Origin: Karalla daura | Lineage: Eukaryota > Chordata > Actinopteri > Chaetodontiformes > Leiognathidae | Assembly: GCA_029224185.1 (NCBI GenBank) | Contig: CM055189.1 | Span: 29,009,988-29,073,987 of the forward strand | DNA: 64,000 nucleotides | Direction: 5' to 3' | Shown: one piece after another, positions 1 through 12,989 of the stretch | Numbering within the stretch: the stretch's first letter is position 1 | Layout: every line of letters starts with the position of its first letter | Position numbers and translations under genes: made by a program | Notes under the pieces: generated by a model | The model's database searches: none | What the model was told of the DNA's origin: nothing | Seen by the model: only the letters and a program-made list of their open reading frames with translations

Positions 1-49
1 TGGGTTGTGGAGTGATAAGCCGTTCACGTGTCCCTATAAGAATGCATTG

Positions 50-59
50 GTCGGCCGAC
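50..59. repeat. 10-bp perfect palindrome GTCGGCCGAC, one per 349-bp monomer (representative)
   Basis: GTCGGCCGAC equals its own reverse complement and contains an EagI-type CGGCCG. It is present even in monomers whose preceding base differs (GCATTAGTCGG against GCATTGGTCGG). Conservation across A and B types is visible; a function is not. Confidence 0.7.
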
Positions 60-170
60 GAGTGAAAATTTGACTAAGTGCTCTTGTCAAAATCGTCCTT
101 CCAGGACCTATTTAGGAGCGCGTTTCAGACCGTTTGGAGTTGATTGGTACCTACTTTCGAGAGACATTTA

Positions 171-178
171 TTTTTTTT
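171..178 (+). repeat. Homopolymer T-tract, one per 349-bp monomer (representative)
   Basis: Every monomer has a T run just before CGACCCC or CGATCCC. It is 7-8 T after ATTTA in many copies and up to about 14 uninterrupted T in others (for example 1203-1217 and 5403-5416). Length variation here explains most monomer-length differences. Long dA/dT runs stiffen DNA and disfavour nucleosomes, so this could mark a linker; that is inference. Confidence 0.85.
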
Positions 179-191
179 CGACCCCATACAT

Positions 192-302
192 TGACATGTC
201 CAGACAGGCTCTGACGTGTCCAGAAACACACCCAGACACACAGTTAGACACACAGCCCCGACATGGCCAGACATGCCCAGACATGCTCTGGCGTGTTCAG
301 AA
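192..302 (+). repeat. CAGACA-rich segment of degenerate ~10-bp subrepeats inside the monomer (representative)
   Basis: GACA-type cores recur at about 192, 202, 212, 222, 234, 246, 259, 269 and 279, a spacing of 10-13 bp. There is also an 18-bp imperfect direct repeat, 208-225 against 285-302, matching at 16 of 18 bases. The 349-bp unit therefore appears to contain an older short tandem repeat. The segment recurs in every monomer of the array. Confidence 0.75.
269..288 (+). promoter_or_regulatory. Perfect match to the p53-family full-site consensus (sequence match only; representative)
   Basis: Two adjacent decamers, AGACATGCCC (269-278) and AGACATGCTC (279-288), each fit RRRCWWGYYY with no spacer. 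That is the established p53/p63/p73 full-site pattern. About 30 of 70 monomers (those with CATGCTC) keep both halves; most others have CACGCTC or CACGCCC, which breaks the CWWG core of the second half. It lies inside the ~10-bp subrepeat segment, so it may be a by-product of that repeat. It means nothing unless the host is an animal with a p53-family protein. Confidence 0.35.
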
Positions 303-1815
303 GGGCCGCATTATGTCAGACGGATCGAGATTTGAAGTCCCTGGGACGTTGGGTCCTGGAGTGATAAGCCGTTCACGTGTCCCCATAAGAATGCATTGGT
401 CGGCCGACGAGTGAAAATTTGACTAAGTGCTCTTGTCAAAATCGTCCTTCCAGGACCTATTTAGGAGCGCGTTTCAGACCGTTTGGAGTTGATTGGTACC
501 TACTTTCGAGAGACATTTTTTTTTTTTTCGATCCCATACATTGACATGTCCAGACAGGCTCTGACGTGTCCAGAAACACACCCAGACACACAGTTAGACA
601 CACAGCCCCGACATGGCCAGACATGCCCAGACACGCTCCGGCGTGTTCAGAAGGGCCGCATTATGTCAGACGGATCGAGATTTGAAGTCTCTGGGACGTT
701 GGGTTGTGGAGTGATAAGCCGTTAAAGTGTCCCCATAAGAATGCGTTGGTCGGCCGACGAGTGAAAATTTGACTAAGTGCTCGTCTCAAAATCGTCCTTC
801 CAGGACCTATTTAGGAGCGCGTTTCGGACCATTTGGAGTTGATTGGTACCTACTTTCGAGAGACATTTATTTTTTTCGATCCCATACATTGACATGTCCA
901 GACAGGCTCTGACATGTCCAGAAACACACCCAGACACACAGTTAGACACACAGCCCCGACATGGCCAGACATGCCCAGACACGCTCCGGCGCGTTCAGAA
1001 GGGCCGCATTATGTCAGACGGATCGAGATTTGAAGTCTCTGGGACGTTGGGTTGTGGAGTGATAAGCCGTTAAAGTGTCCCCATGAGAATGCGTTGGTCG
1101 GCCGACGAGTGAAAATTTGACTAAGTGCTCGTCTCAAAATCGTCCTTCCAGGACCTATTTAGGAGCGCGTTTCGGACCATTTGGAGTTGATTGGTACCTA
1201 CTTTCGAGAGACATTTTTTTTTTTTTTCGATCCCATACATTGACATGTCCAGACAGGCTCTGACGTGTCCAGAAACACACCCAGACACACAGTTAGACAC
1301 ACAGCCCCGACATGGCCAGACATGCCCAGACACGCTCCGGCGCGTTCAGAAGGGCCGCATTATGTCAGACGGATCGAGATTTGAAGTCTCTGGGACGTTG
1401 GGTTGTGGAGTGATAAGCCGTTAAAGTGTCCCCATGAGAATGCGTTGGTCGGCCGACGAGTGAAAATTTGACTAAGTGCTCTTGTCAAAATCGTCCTTCC
1501 AGGACCTATTTAGGAGCGCGTTTCGGACCATTTGGAGTTGATTGGTACCTACTTTCGAGAGACATTTTTTTTTTTCGACCCCATACATTGACATGTCCAG
1601 ACAGGCTCTGACGTGTCCAGAAACACACCCAGACACACAGTTAGACACACAGCCCCGACATGGCCAGACATGCCCAGACACGCCCCGGCGCGTTCAGAAG
1701 GGCCGCATTATGTCAGACGGATCGAGATTTGAAGTCTCTGGGACGTTGGGTTGTGGAGTGATAAGCCGTTCACGTGTCCCTATAAGAATGCATTGGTCGG
1801 CCGACGAGTGAAAAT

Positions 1816-2164
1816 TTGACTAAGTGCTCTTGTCAAAATCGTCCTTCCAGGACCTATTTAGGAGCGCGTTTCAGACCGTTTGGAGTTGATTGGTACCTAC
1901 TTTCGAGAGACATTTATTTTTTTTCGACCCCATACATTGACATGTCCAGACAGGCTCTGACGTGTCCAGAAACACACCCAGACACACAGTTAGACACACA
2001 GCCCCGACATGGCCAGACATGCCCAGACATGCTCTGGCGTGTTCAGAAGGGCCGCATTATGTCAGACGGATCGAGATTTGAAGTCCCTGGGACGTTGGGT
2101 CCTGGAGTGATAAGCCGTTCACGTGTCCCCATAAGAATGCATTGGTCGGCCGACGAGTGAAAAT
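1816..2164 (+). repeat. Representative A-type monomer of the 349-bp satellite
   Basis: Typical of one of the two main haplotypes. Diagnostic states in order: CTCTTGTC near the start, TTTCAGACCGTTTGG, TTTATTTTTTTTCGACCCC, CATGCTCTGGCGTGTTC, GTCCCTGGG, GGGTCCTGGAG, CCGTTCACGTG and AATGCATTGG. The left part has GGTACC and the T-tract, the middle the CAGACA-rich subrepeat block, and the right part the GTCGGCCGAC palindrome. Many other monomers share this combination or most of it, for example 2165, 6355, 6704, 10894, 15434, 17530 and 17879. Confidence 0.9.
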
Positions 2165-2862
2165 TTGACTAAGTGCTCTTGTCAAAATCGTCCTTCCAGG
2201 ACCTATTTAGGAGCGCGTTTCAGACCGTTTGGAGTTGATTGGTACCTACTTTCGAGAGACATTTATTTTTTTTCGACCCCATACATTGACATGTCCAGAC
2301 AGGCTCTGACATGTCCAGAAACACACCCAGACACACAGTTAGACACACAGCCCCGACATGGCCAGACATGCCCAGACATGCTCTGGCGTGTTCAGAAGGG
2401 CCGCATTATGTCAGACGGATCGAGATTTGAAGTCCCTGGGACGTTGGGTCCTGGAGTGATAAGCCGTTCACGTGTCCCCATAAGAATGCATTGGTCGGCC
2501 GACGAGTGAAAATTTGACTAAGTGCTCTTGTCAAAATCGTCCTTCCAGGACCTATTTAGGAGCGCGTTTCAGACCGTTTGGAGTTGATTGGTACCTACTT
2601 TCGAGAGACATTTTTTTTTTTTCGATCCCATACATTGACATGTCCAGACAGGCTCTGACGTGTCCAGAAACACACCCAGACACACAGTTAGACACACAGC
2701 CCCGACATGGCCAGACATGCCCAGACACGCTCCGGCGCGTTCAGAAGGGCCGCATTATGTCAGACGGATCGAGATTTGAAGTCTCTGGGACGTTGGGTTG
2801 TGGAGTGATAAGCCGTTAAAGTGTCCCCATAAGAATGCGTTGGTCGGCCGACGAGTGAAAAT

Positions 2863-3210
2863 TTGACTAAGTGCTCGTCTCAAAATCGTCCTTCCAGGAC
2901 CTATTTAGGAGCGCGTTTCGGACCATTTGGAGTTGATTGGTACCTACTTTCGAGAGACATTTATTTTTTTCGATCCCATACATTGACATGTCCAGACAGG
3001 CTCTGACATGTCCAGAAACACACCCAGACACACAGTTAGACACACAGCCCCGACATGGCCAGACATGCCCAGACACGCTCCGGCGCGTTCAGAAGGGCCG
3101 CATTATGTCAGACGGATCGAGATTTGAAGTCTCTGGGACGTTGGGTTGTGGAGTGATAAGCCGTTAAAGTGTCCCCATGAGAATGCGTTGGTCGGCCGAC
3201 GAGTGAAAAT
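2863..3210 (+). repeat. Representative B-type monomer of the 349-bp satellite
   Basis: Typical of the second haplotype. Diagnostic states: CTCGTCTC, TTTCGGACCATTTGG, TTTTTCGATCCC, CACGCTCCGGCGCGTTC, GTCTCTGGG, GGGTTGTGGAG, CCGTTAAAGTG and AATGCGTTGG. It differs from the A type at more than ten linked sites over 348 bp. The two types are interspersed in a fixed order rather than in separate blocks. Mosaic monomers, such as the one starting at 11243, carry states of both. Confidence 0.88.
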
Positions 3211-6200
3211 TTGACTAAGTGCTCTTGTCAAAATCGTCCTTCCAGGACCTATTTAGGAGCGCGTTTCGGACCATTTGGAGTTGATTGGTACCTACTTTCG
3301 AGAGACATTTTTTTTTTTTTTCGATCCCATACATTGACATGTCCAGACAGGCTCTGACGTGTCCAGAAACACACCCAGACACACAGTTAGACACACAGCC
3401 CCGACATGGCCAGACATGCCCAGACACGCTCCGGCGCGTTCAGAAGGGCCGCATTATGTCAGACGGATCGAGATTTGAAGTCTCTGGGACGTTGGGTTGT
3501 GGAGTGATAAGCCGTTAAAGTGTCCCCATAAGAATGCGTTGGTCGGCCGACGAGTGAAAATTTGACTAAGTGCTCGTCTCAAAATCGTCCTTCCAGGACC
3601 TATTTAGGAGCGCGTTTCGGACCATTTGGAGTTGATTGGTACCTACTTTCGAGAGACATTTATTTTTTTTCGACCCCATACATTGACATGTCCAGACAGG
3701 CTCTGACGTGTCCAGAAACACACCCAGACACACAGTTAGACACACAGCCCCGACATGGCCAGACATGCCCAGACATGCTCTGGCGTGTTCAGAAGGGCCG
3801 CATTATGTCAGACGGATCGAGATTTGAAGTCCCTGGGACGTTGGGTCCTGGAGTGATAAGCCGTTCACGTGTCCCCATAAGAATGCATTGGTCGGCCGAC
3901 GAGTGAAAATTTGACTAAGTGCTCTTGTCAAAATCGTCCTTCCAGGACCTATTTAGGAGCGCGTTTCAGACCGTTTGGAGTTGATTGGTACCTACTTTCG
4001 AGAGACATTTATTTTTTTTCGACCCCATACATTGACATGTCCAGACAGGCTCTGACATGTCCAGAAACACACCCAGACACACAGTTAGACACACAGCCCC
4101 GACATGGCCAGACATGCCCAGACACGCTCCGGCGCGTTCAGAAGGGCCGCATTATGTCAGACGGATCGAGATTTGAAGTCTCTGGGACGTTGGGTTGTGG
4201 AGTGATAAGCCGTTAAAGTGTCCCCATAAGAATGCGTTGGTCGGCCGACGAGTGAAAATTTGACTAAGTGCTCGTCTCAAAATCGTCCTTCCAGGACCTA
4301 TTTAGGAGCGCGTTTCGGACCATTTGGAGTTGATTGGTACCTACTTTCGAGAGACATTTATTTTTTTCGATCCCATACATTGACATGTCCAGACAGGCTC
4401 TGACGTGTCCAGAAACACACCCAGACACACAGTTAGACACACAGCCCCGACATGGCCAGACATGCCCAGACACGCTCCGGCGCATTCAGAAGGGCCGCAT
4501 TATGTCAGACGGATCGAGATTTGAAGTCTCTGGGACGTTGGGTTGTGGAGTGATAAGCCGTTAAAGTGTCCCCATGAGAATGCGTTGGTCGGCCGACGAG
4601 TGAAAATTTGACTAAGTGCTCGTCTCAAAATCGTCCTTCCAGGACCTATTTAGGAGCGCGTTTCAGACCGTTTGGAGTTGATTGGTACCTACTTTCGAGA
4701 GACATTTATTTTTTTTCGACCCCATACATTGACATGTCCAGACAGGCTCTGACATGTCCAGAAACACACCCAGACACACAGTTAGACACACAGCCCCGAC
4801 ATGGCCAGACATGCCCAGACATGCTCTGGCGTGTTCAGAAGGGCCGCATTATGTCAGTCGGATCGAGATTTGAAGTCCCTGGGACGTTGGGTCCTGGAGT
4901 GATAAGCCGTTCACGTGTCCCCATAAGAATGCATTAGTCGGCCGACGAGTGAAAATTTGACTAAGTGCTCGTCTCAAAATCGTCCTTCCAGGACCTATTT
5001 AGGAGCGCGTTTCGGACCATTTGGAGTTGATTGGTACCTACTTTCGAGAGACATTTATTTTTTTTTCGATCCCATACATTCACATGTCCAGACAGGCTCT
5101 GACGTGTCCAGAAACACACCTAGACACACAGTTAGACACAAAGCCCCGACATGGCCAGACATGCCCAGACACGCTCCGGCGCGTTCAGAAGGGCCGCATT
5201 ATGTCAGACGGATCGAGATTTGAAGTCTCTGGGACGTTGGGTTGTGGAGTGATAAGCCGTTAAAGTGTCCCCATGAGAATGCGTTGGTCGGCCGACGAGT
5301 GAAAATTTGACTAAGTGCTCGTCTCAAAATCGTCCTTCCAGGACCTATTTAGGAGCGCGTTTCGGACCATTTGGAGTTGATTGGTACCTACTTTCGAGAG
5401 ACTTTTTTTTTTTTTTCGATCCCATACATTGACATGTCCAGACAGGCTCTGACGTGTCCAGAAACACACCCAGACACACAGTTAGACACACAGCCCCGAC
5501 ATGGCCAGACATGCCCAGACACGCTCCGGCGCGTTCAGAAGGGCCGCATTATGTCAGACGGATCGAGATTTGAAGTCTCTGGGACGTTGGGTTGTGGAGT
5601 GATAAGCCGTTAAAGTGTCCCCATAAGAATGCGTTGGTCGGCCGACGAGTGAAAATTTGACTAAGTGCTCGTCTCAAAATCGTCCTTCCAGGACCTATTT
5701 AGGAGCGCGTTTCAGACCGTTTGGAGTTGATTGGTACCTACTTTCGAGAGACATTTATTTTTTTTCGACCCCATACATTGACATGTCCAGACAGGCTCTG
5801 ACATGTCCAGAAACACACCCAGACACACAGTTAGACACACAGCCCCGACATGGCCAGACATGCCCAGACATGCTCTGGCGTGTTCAGAAGGGCCGCATTA
5901 TGTCAGTCGGATCGAGATTTGAAGTCCCTGGGACGTTGGGTCCTGGAGTGATAAGCCGTTCACGTGTCCCCATAAGAATGCATTAGTCGGCCGACGAGTG
6001 AAAATTTGACTAAGTGCTCTTGTCAAAATCGTCCTTCCAGGACCTATTTAGGAGCGCGTTTCGGACCATTTGGAGTTGATTGGTACCTACTTTCGAGAGA
6101 CATTTTTTTTTTTTCGACCCCATACATTGACATGTCCAGACAGGCTCTGACATGTCCAGAAACACACCCAGACACACAGTTAGACACACAGCCCCGACAT

Positions 6201-6354
6201 GGCCAGACATGCCCAGACATGCTCTGGCGTGTTCAGAAGGGCCGCATTATGTCAGACGGATAGAGATTTGAAGTCCCTGGGACGTTGGGTCCTGGAGTGA
6301 TAAGCCGTTCACGTGTCCCCATAAGAATGCATTGGTCGGCCGACGAGTGAAAAT

Positions 6355-9300
6355 TTGACTAAGTGCTCTTGTCAAAATCGTCCTTCCAGGACCTATTTAG
6401 GAGCGCGTTTCAGACCGTTTGGAGTTGATTGGTACCTACTTTCGAGAGACATTTATTTTTTTTCGACCCCATACATTGACATGTCCAGACAGGCTCTGAC
6501 GTGTCCAGAAACACACCCAGACACACAGTTAGACACACAGCCCCGACATGGCCAGACATGCCCAGACATGCTCTGGCGTGTTCAGAAGGGCCGCATTATG
6601 TCAGACGGATCGAGATTTGAAGTCCCTGGGACGTTGGGTCCTGGAGTGATAAGCCGTTCACGTGTCCCCATAAGAATGCATTGGTCGGCCGACGAGTGAA
6701 AATTTGACTAAGTGCTCTTGTCAAAATCGTCCTTCCAGGACCTATTTAGGAGCGCGTTTCAGACCGTTTGGAGTTGATTGGTACCTACTTTCGAGAGACA
6801 TTTATTTTTTTTCGACCCCATACATTGACATGTCCAGACAGGCTCTGACATGTCCAGAAACACACCCAGACACACAGTTAGACACACAGCCCCGACATGG
6901 CCAGACATGCCCAGACATGCTCTGGCGTGTTCAGAAGGGCCGCATTATGTCAGACGGATCGAGATTTGAAGTCCCTGGGACGTTGGGTCCTGGAGTGATA
7001 AGCCGTTCACGTGTCCCCATAAGAATGCATTGGTCGGCCGACGAGTGAAAATTTGACTAAGTGCTTTTGTCAAAATCGTCCTTCCAGGACCTATTTAGGA
7101 GCGCGTTTCAGACCGTTTGGAGTTGATTGGTACCTACTTTCGAGAGACATTTTTTTTTTTTCGATCCCATACATTGACATGTCCAGACAGGCTCTGACGT
7201 GTCCAGAAACACACCCAGACACACAGTTAGACACACAGCCCCGACATGGCCAGACATGCCCAGACACGCTCCGGCGCGTTCAGAAGGGCCGCATTATGTC
7301 AGACGGATCGAGATTTGAAGTCTCTGGGACGTTGGGTTGTGGAGTGATAAGCCGTTAAAGTGTCCCCATAAGAATGCGTTGGTCGGCCGACGAGTGAAAA
7401 TTTGACTAAGTGCTCGTCTCAAAATCGTCCTTCCAGGACCTATTTAGGAGCGCGTTTCGGACCATTTGGAGTTGATTGGTACCTACTTTCGAGAGACATT
7501 TATTTTTTTCGATCCCATACATTGACATGTCCAGACAGGCTCTGACATGTCCAGAAACACACCCAGACACACAGTTAGACACACAGCCCCGACATGGCCA
7601 GACATGCCCAGACACGCTCCGGCGCGTTCAGAAGGGCCGCATTATGTCAGACGGATCGAGATTTGAAGTCTCTGGGACGTTGGGTTGTGGAGTGATAAGC
7701 CGTTAAAGTGTCCCCATGAGAATGCGTTGGTCGGCCGACGAGTGAAAATTTGACTAAGTGCTCTTGTCAAAATCGTCCTTCCAGGACCTATTTAGGAGCG
7801 CGTTTCGGACCATTTGGAGTTGATTGGTACCTACTTTCGAGAGACATTTTTTTTTTTTTTCGATCCCATACATTGACATGTCCAGACAGGCTCTGACGTG
7901 TCCAGAAACACACCCAGACACACAGTTAGACACACAGCCCCGACATGGCCAGACATGCCCAGACACGCTCCGGCGCGTTCAGAAGGGCCGCATTATGTCA
8001 GACGGATCGAGATTTGAAGTCTCTGGGACGTTGGGTTGTGGAGTGATAAGCCGTTAAAGTGTCCCCATAAGAATGCGTTGGTCGGCCGACGAGTGAAAAT
8101 TTGACTAAGTGCTCGTCTCAAAATCGTCCTTCCAGGACCTATTTAGGAGCGCGTTTCGGACCATTTGGAGTTGATTGGTACCTACTTTCGAGAGACATTT
8201 ATTTTTTTTCGACCCCATACATTGACATGTCCAGACAGGCTCTGACGTGTCCAGAAACACACCCAGACACACAGTTAGACACACAGCCCCGACATGGCCA
8301 GACATGCCCAGACATGCTCTGGCGTGTTCAGAAGGGCCGCATTATGTCAGACGGATCGAGATTTGAAGTCCCTGGGACGTTGGGTCCTGGAGTGATAAGC
8401 CGTTCACGTGTCCCCATAAGAATGCATTGGTCGGCCGACGAGTGAAAATTTGACTAAGTGCTCTTGTCAAAATCGTCCTTCCAGGACCTATTTAGGAGCG
8501 CGTTTCAGACCGTTTGGAGTTGATTGGTACCTACTTTCGAGAGACATTTATTTTTTTTCGACCCCATACATTGACATGTCCAGACAGGCTCTGACATGTC
8601 CAGAAACACACCCAGACACACAGTTAGACACACAGCCCCGACATGGCCAGACATGCCCAGACACGCTCCGGCGCGTTCAGAAGGGCCGCATTATGTCAGA
8701 CGGATCGAGATTTGAAGTCTCTGGGACGTTGGGTTGTGGAGTGATAAGCCGTTAAAGTGTCCCCATAAGAATGCGTTGGTCGGCCGACGAGTGAAAATTT
8801 GACTAAGTGCTCGTCTCAAAATCGTCCTTCCAGGACCTATTTAGGAGCGCGTTTCGGACCATTTGGAGTTGATTGGTACCTACTTTCGAGAGACATTTAT
8901 TTTTTTCGATCCCATACATTGACATGTCCAGACAGGCTCTGACGTGTCCAGAAACACACCCAGACACACAGTTAGACACACAGCCCCGACATGGCCAGAC
9001 ATGCCCAGACACGCTCCGGCGCATTCAGAAGGGCCGCATTATGTCAGACGGATCGAGATTTGAAGTCTCTGGGACGTTGGGTTGTGGAGTGATAAGCCGT
9101 TAAAGTGTCCCCATGAGAATGCGTTGGTCGGCCGACGAGTGAAAATTTGACTAAGTGCTCGTCTCAAAATCGTCCTTCCAGGACCTATTTAGGAGCGCGT
9201 TTCAGACCGTTTGGAGTTGATTGGTACCTACTTTCGAGAGACATTTATTTTTTTTCGACCCCATACATTGACATGTCCAGACAGGCTCTGACATGTCCAG

Positions 9301-10893
9301 AAACACACCCAGACACACAGTTAGACACACAGCCCCGACATGGCCAGACATGCCCAGACATGCTCTGGCGTGTTCAGAAGGGCCGCATTATGTCAGTCGG
9401 ATCGAGATTTGAAGTCCCTGGGACGTTGGGTCCTGGAGTGATAAGCCGTTCACGTGTCCCCATAAGAATGCATTAGTCGGCCGACGAGTGAAAATTTGAC
9501 TAAGTGCTCGTCTCAAAATCGTCCTTCCAGGACCTATTTAGGAGCGCGTTTCGGACCATTTGGAGTTGATTGGTACCTACTTTCGAGAGACATTTATTTT
9601 TTTTTCGATCCCATACATTCACATGTCCAGACAGGCTCTGACGTGTCCAGAAACACACCTAGACACACAGTTAGACACAAAGCCCCGACATGGCCAGACA
9701 TGCCCAGACACGCTCCGGCGCGTTCAGAAGGGCCGCATTATGTCAGACGGATCGAGATTTGAAGTCTCTGGGACGTTGGGTTGTGGAGTGATAAGCCGTT
9801 AAAGTGTCCCCATGAGAATGCGTTGGTCGGCCGACGAGTGAAAATTTGACTAAGTGCTCGTCTCAAAATCGTCCTTCCAGGACCTATTTAGGAGCGCGTT
9901 TCGGACCATTTGGAGTTGATTGGTACCTACTTTCGAGAGACTTTTTTTTTTTTTTCGATCCCATACATTGACATGTCCAGACAGGCTCTGACGTGTCCAG
10001 AAACACACCCAGACACACAGTTAGACACACAGCCCCGACATGGCCAGACATGCCCAGACACGCTCCGGCGCGTTCAGAAGGGCCGCATTATGTCAGACGG
10101 ATCGAGATTTGAAGTCTCTGGGACGTTGGGTTGTGGAGTGATAAGCCGTTAAAGTGTCCCCATAAGAATGCGTTGGTCGGCCGACGAGTGAAAATTTGAC
10201 TAAGTGCTCGTCTCAAAATCGTCCTTCCAGGACCTATTTAGGAGCGCGTTTCAGACCGTTTGGAGTTGATTGGTACCTACTTTCGAGAGACATTTATTTT
10301 TTTTCGACCCCATACATTGACATGTCCAGACAGGCTCTGACATGTCCAGAAACACACCCAGACACACAGTTAGACACACAGCCCCGACATGGCCAGACAT
10401 GCCCAGACATGCTCTGGCGTGTTCAGAAGGGCCGCATTATGTCAGTCGGATCGAGATTTGAAGTCCCTGGGACGTTGGGTCCTGGAGTGATAAGCCGTTC
10501 ACGTGTCCCCATAAGAATGCATTAGTCGGCCGACGAGTGAAAATTTGACTAAGTGCTCTTGTCAAAATCGTCCTTCCAGGACCTATTTAGGAGCGCGTTT
10601 CGGACCATTTGGAGTTGATTGGTACCTACTTTCGAGAGACATTTTTTTTTTTTCGACCCCATACATTGACATGTCCAGACAGGCTCTGACATGTCCAGAA
10701 ACACACCCAGACACACAGTTAGACACACAGCCCCGACATGGCCAGACATGCCCAGACATGCTCTGGCGTGTTCAGAAGGGCCGCATTATGTCAGACGGAT
10801 AGAGATTTGAAGTCCCTGGGACGTTGGGTCCTGGAGTGATAAGCCGTTCACGTGTCCCCATAAGAATGCATTGGTCGGCCGACGAGTGAAAAT
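6355..10893 (+). repeat. 13-monomer higher-order repeat, copy 2 (4539 bp)
   Basis: A direct tandem copy of 1816-6354 at offset 4539. Every marker monomer has its partner. The clear difference I see is C at 2527 against T at 7066 (GTGCTCTTG against GTGCTTTTG). So few differences over 4.5 kb imply a recent whole-block duplication by unequal exchange, or local assembly duplication. Confidence 0.87.
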
Positions 10894-12989
10894 TTGACTA
10901 AGTGCTCTTGTCAAAATCGTCCTTCCAGGACCTATTTAGGAGCGCGTTTCAGACCGTTTGGAGTTGATTGGTACCTACTTTCGAGAGACATTTATTTTTT
11001 TTCGACCCCATACATTGACATGTCCAGACAGGCTCTGACGTGTCCAGAAACACACCCAGACACACAGTTAGACACACAGCCCCGACATGGCCAGACATGC
11101 CCAGACATGCTCTGGCGTGTTCAGAAGGGCCGCATTATGTCAGACGGATCGAGATTTGAAGTCCCTGGGACGTTGGGTCCTGGAGTGATAAGCCGTTCAC
11201 GTGTCCCCATAAGAATGCATTGGTCGGCCGACGAGTGAAAATTTGACTAAGTGCTCTTGTCAAAATCGTCCTTCCAGGACCTATTTAGGAGCGCGTTTCA
11301 GACCGTTAGGAGTTGATTGGTACCTACTTTCGAGAGACATTTATTTTTTTTCGACCCCATACATTGACATGTCCAGACAGGCTCTGACATGTCCAGAAAC
11401 ACACCCAGACACACAGTTAGACACACAGCCCCGACATGGCCAGACATGCCCAGACACGCTCCGGCGCGTTCAGAAGGGCCGCATTATGTCAGACGGATCG
11501 AGATTTGAAGTCCCTGGGACGTTGGGACCTGGAGTGATAAGCCGTTAAAGTGTCCCCATGAGAATGCGTTGGTCGGCCGACGAGTGAAAATTTGACTAAG
11601 TGCTCGTCTCAAAATCGTCCTTCCAGGACCTATTTAGGAGCGCGTTTCAGACCGTTTGGAGTTGATTGGTACCTACTTTCGAGAGACATTTATTTTTTTT
11701 CGACCCCATACATTGACATGTCCAGACAGGCTCTGACATGTCCAGAAACACACCCAGACACACAGTTAGACACACAGCCCCGACATGGCCAGACATGCCC
11801 AGACATGCTCTGGCGTGTTCAGAAGGGCCGCATTATGTCAGTCGGATCGAGATTTGAAGTCCCTGGGACGTTGGGTCCTGGAGTGATAAGCCGTTCACGT
11901 GTCCCCATAAGAATGCATTAGTCGGCCGACGAGTGAAAATTTGACTAAGTGCTCGTCTCAAAATCGTCCTTCCAGGACCTATTTAGGAGCGCGTTTCGGA
12001 CCATTTGGAGTTGATTGGTACCTACTTTCGAGAGACATTTATTTTTTTTTCGATCCCATACATTCACATGTCCAGACAGGCTCTGACGTGTCCAGAAACA
12101 CACCTAGACACACAGTTAGACACAAAGCCCCGACATGGCCAGACATGCCCAGACACGCTCCGGCGCGTTCAGAAGGGCCGCATTATGTCAGACGGATCGA
12201 GATTTGAAGTCTCTGGGACGTTGGGTTGTGGAGTGATAAGCCGTTAAAGTGTCCCCATGAGAATGCGTTGGTCGGCCGACGAGTGAAAATTTGACTAAGT
12301 GCTCGTCTCAAAATCGTCCTTCCAGGACCTATTTAGGAGCGCGTTTCGGACCATTTGGAGTTGATTGGTACCTACTTTCGAGAGACTTTTTTTTTTTTTT
12401 CGATCCCATACATTGACATGTCCAGACAGGCTCTGACGTGTCCAGAAACACACCCAGACACACAGTTAGACACACAGCCCCGACATGGCCAGACATGCCC
12501 AGACACGCTCCGGCGCGTTCAGAAGGGCCGCATTATGTCAGACGGATCGAGATTTGAAGTCTCTGGGACGTTGGGTTGTGGAGTGATAAGCCGTTAAAGT
12601 GTCCCCATAAGAATGCGTTGGTCGGCCGACGAGTGAAAATTTGACTAAGTGCTCGTCTCAAAATCGTCCTTCCAGGACCTATTTAGGAGCGCGTTTCAGA
12701 CCGTTTGGAGTTGATTGGTACCTACTTTCGAGAGACATTTATTTTTTTTCGACCCCATACATTGACATGTCCAGACAGGCTCTGACATGTCCAGAAACAC
12801 ACCCAGACACACAGTTAGACACACAGCCCCGACATGGCCAGACATGCCCAGACATGCTCTGGCGTGTTCAGAAGGGCCGCATTATGTCAGACGGATCGAG
12901 ATTTGAAGTCTCTGGGACGTTGGGTTGTGGAGTGATAAGCCGTTCACGTGTCCCTATAAGAATGCATTGGTCGGCCGACGAGTGAAAAT

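Larger units (their letters stand above)
1816..6354 (+). repeat. 13-monomer higher-order repeat, copy 1 (4539 bp)
   Basis: Thirteen monomers in a fixed order of A, B and mosaic types. The whole series reappears with a constant offset of 4539 bp in 6355-10893. Monomer-specific markers keep their place: the IQKG-type GCATTCAG monomer near 4485, the GTCAGTCGG monomers near 4857 and 5906, the TTCACATGTCC monomer near 5090, and the GGATAGAG monomer near 6259. The start chosen is the first monomer that shows the constant offset. Confidence 0.88.

Noticed and set aside
1166..1190. CENP-B-box-like string TTTCGGACCATTTGGA in B-type monomers
   Set aside because: It matches TTCGnnnnA but fails at the essential CGGG end (TGGA), so two core mismatches; no better match was found in either unit.
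1225..1240. RNA polymerase III B-box-like TTTCGATCCC next to the T-tract, suggesting a tRNA-derived SINE
   Set aside because: There is no credible A box at the right distance upstream, no tRNA fold, and the T-run precedes rather than follows the motif.
1816..2164. The 349-bp unit as a dimer of two diverged ~175-bp halves
   Set aside because: The halves show no visible alignment; internal similarity is confined to the CAGACA segment and one 18-bp imperfect repeat.
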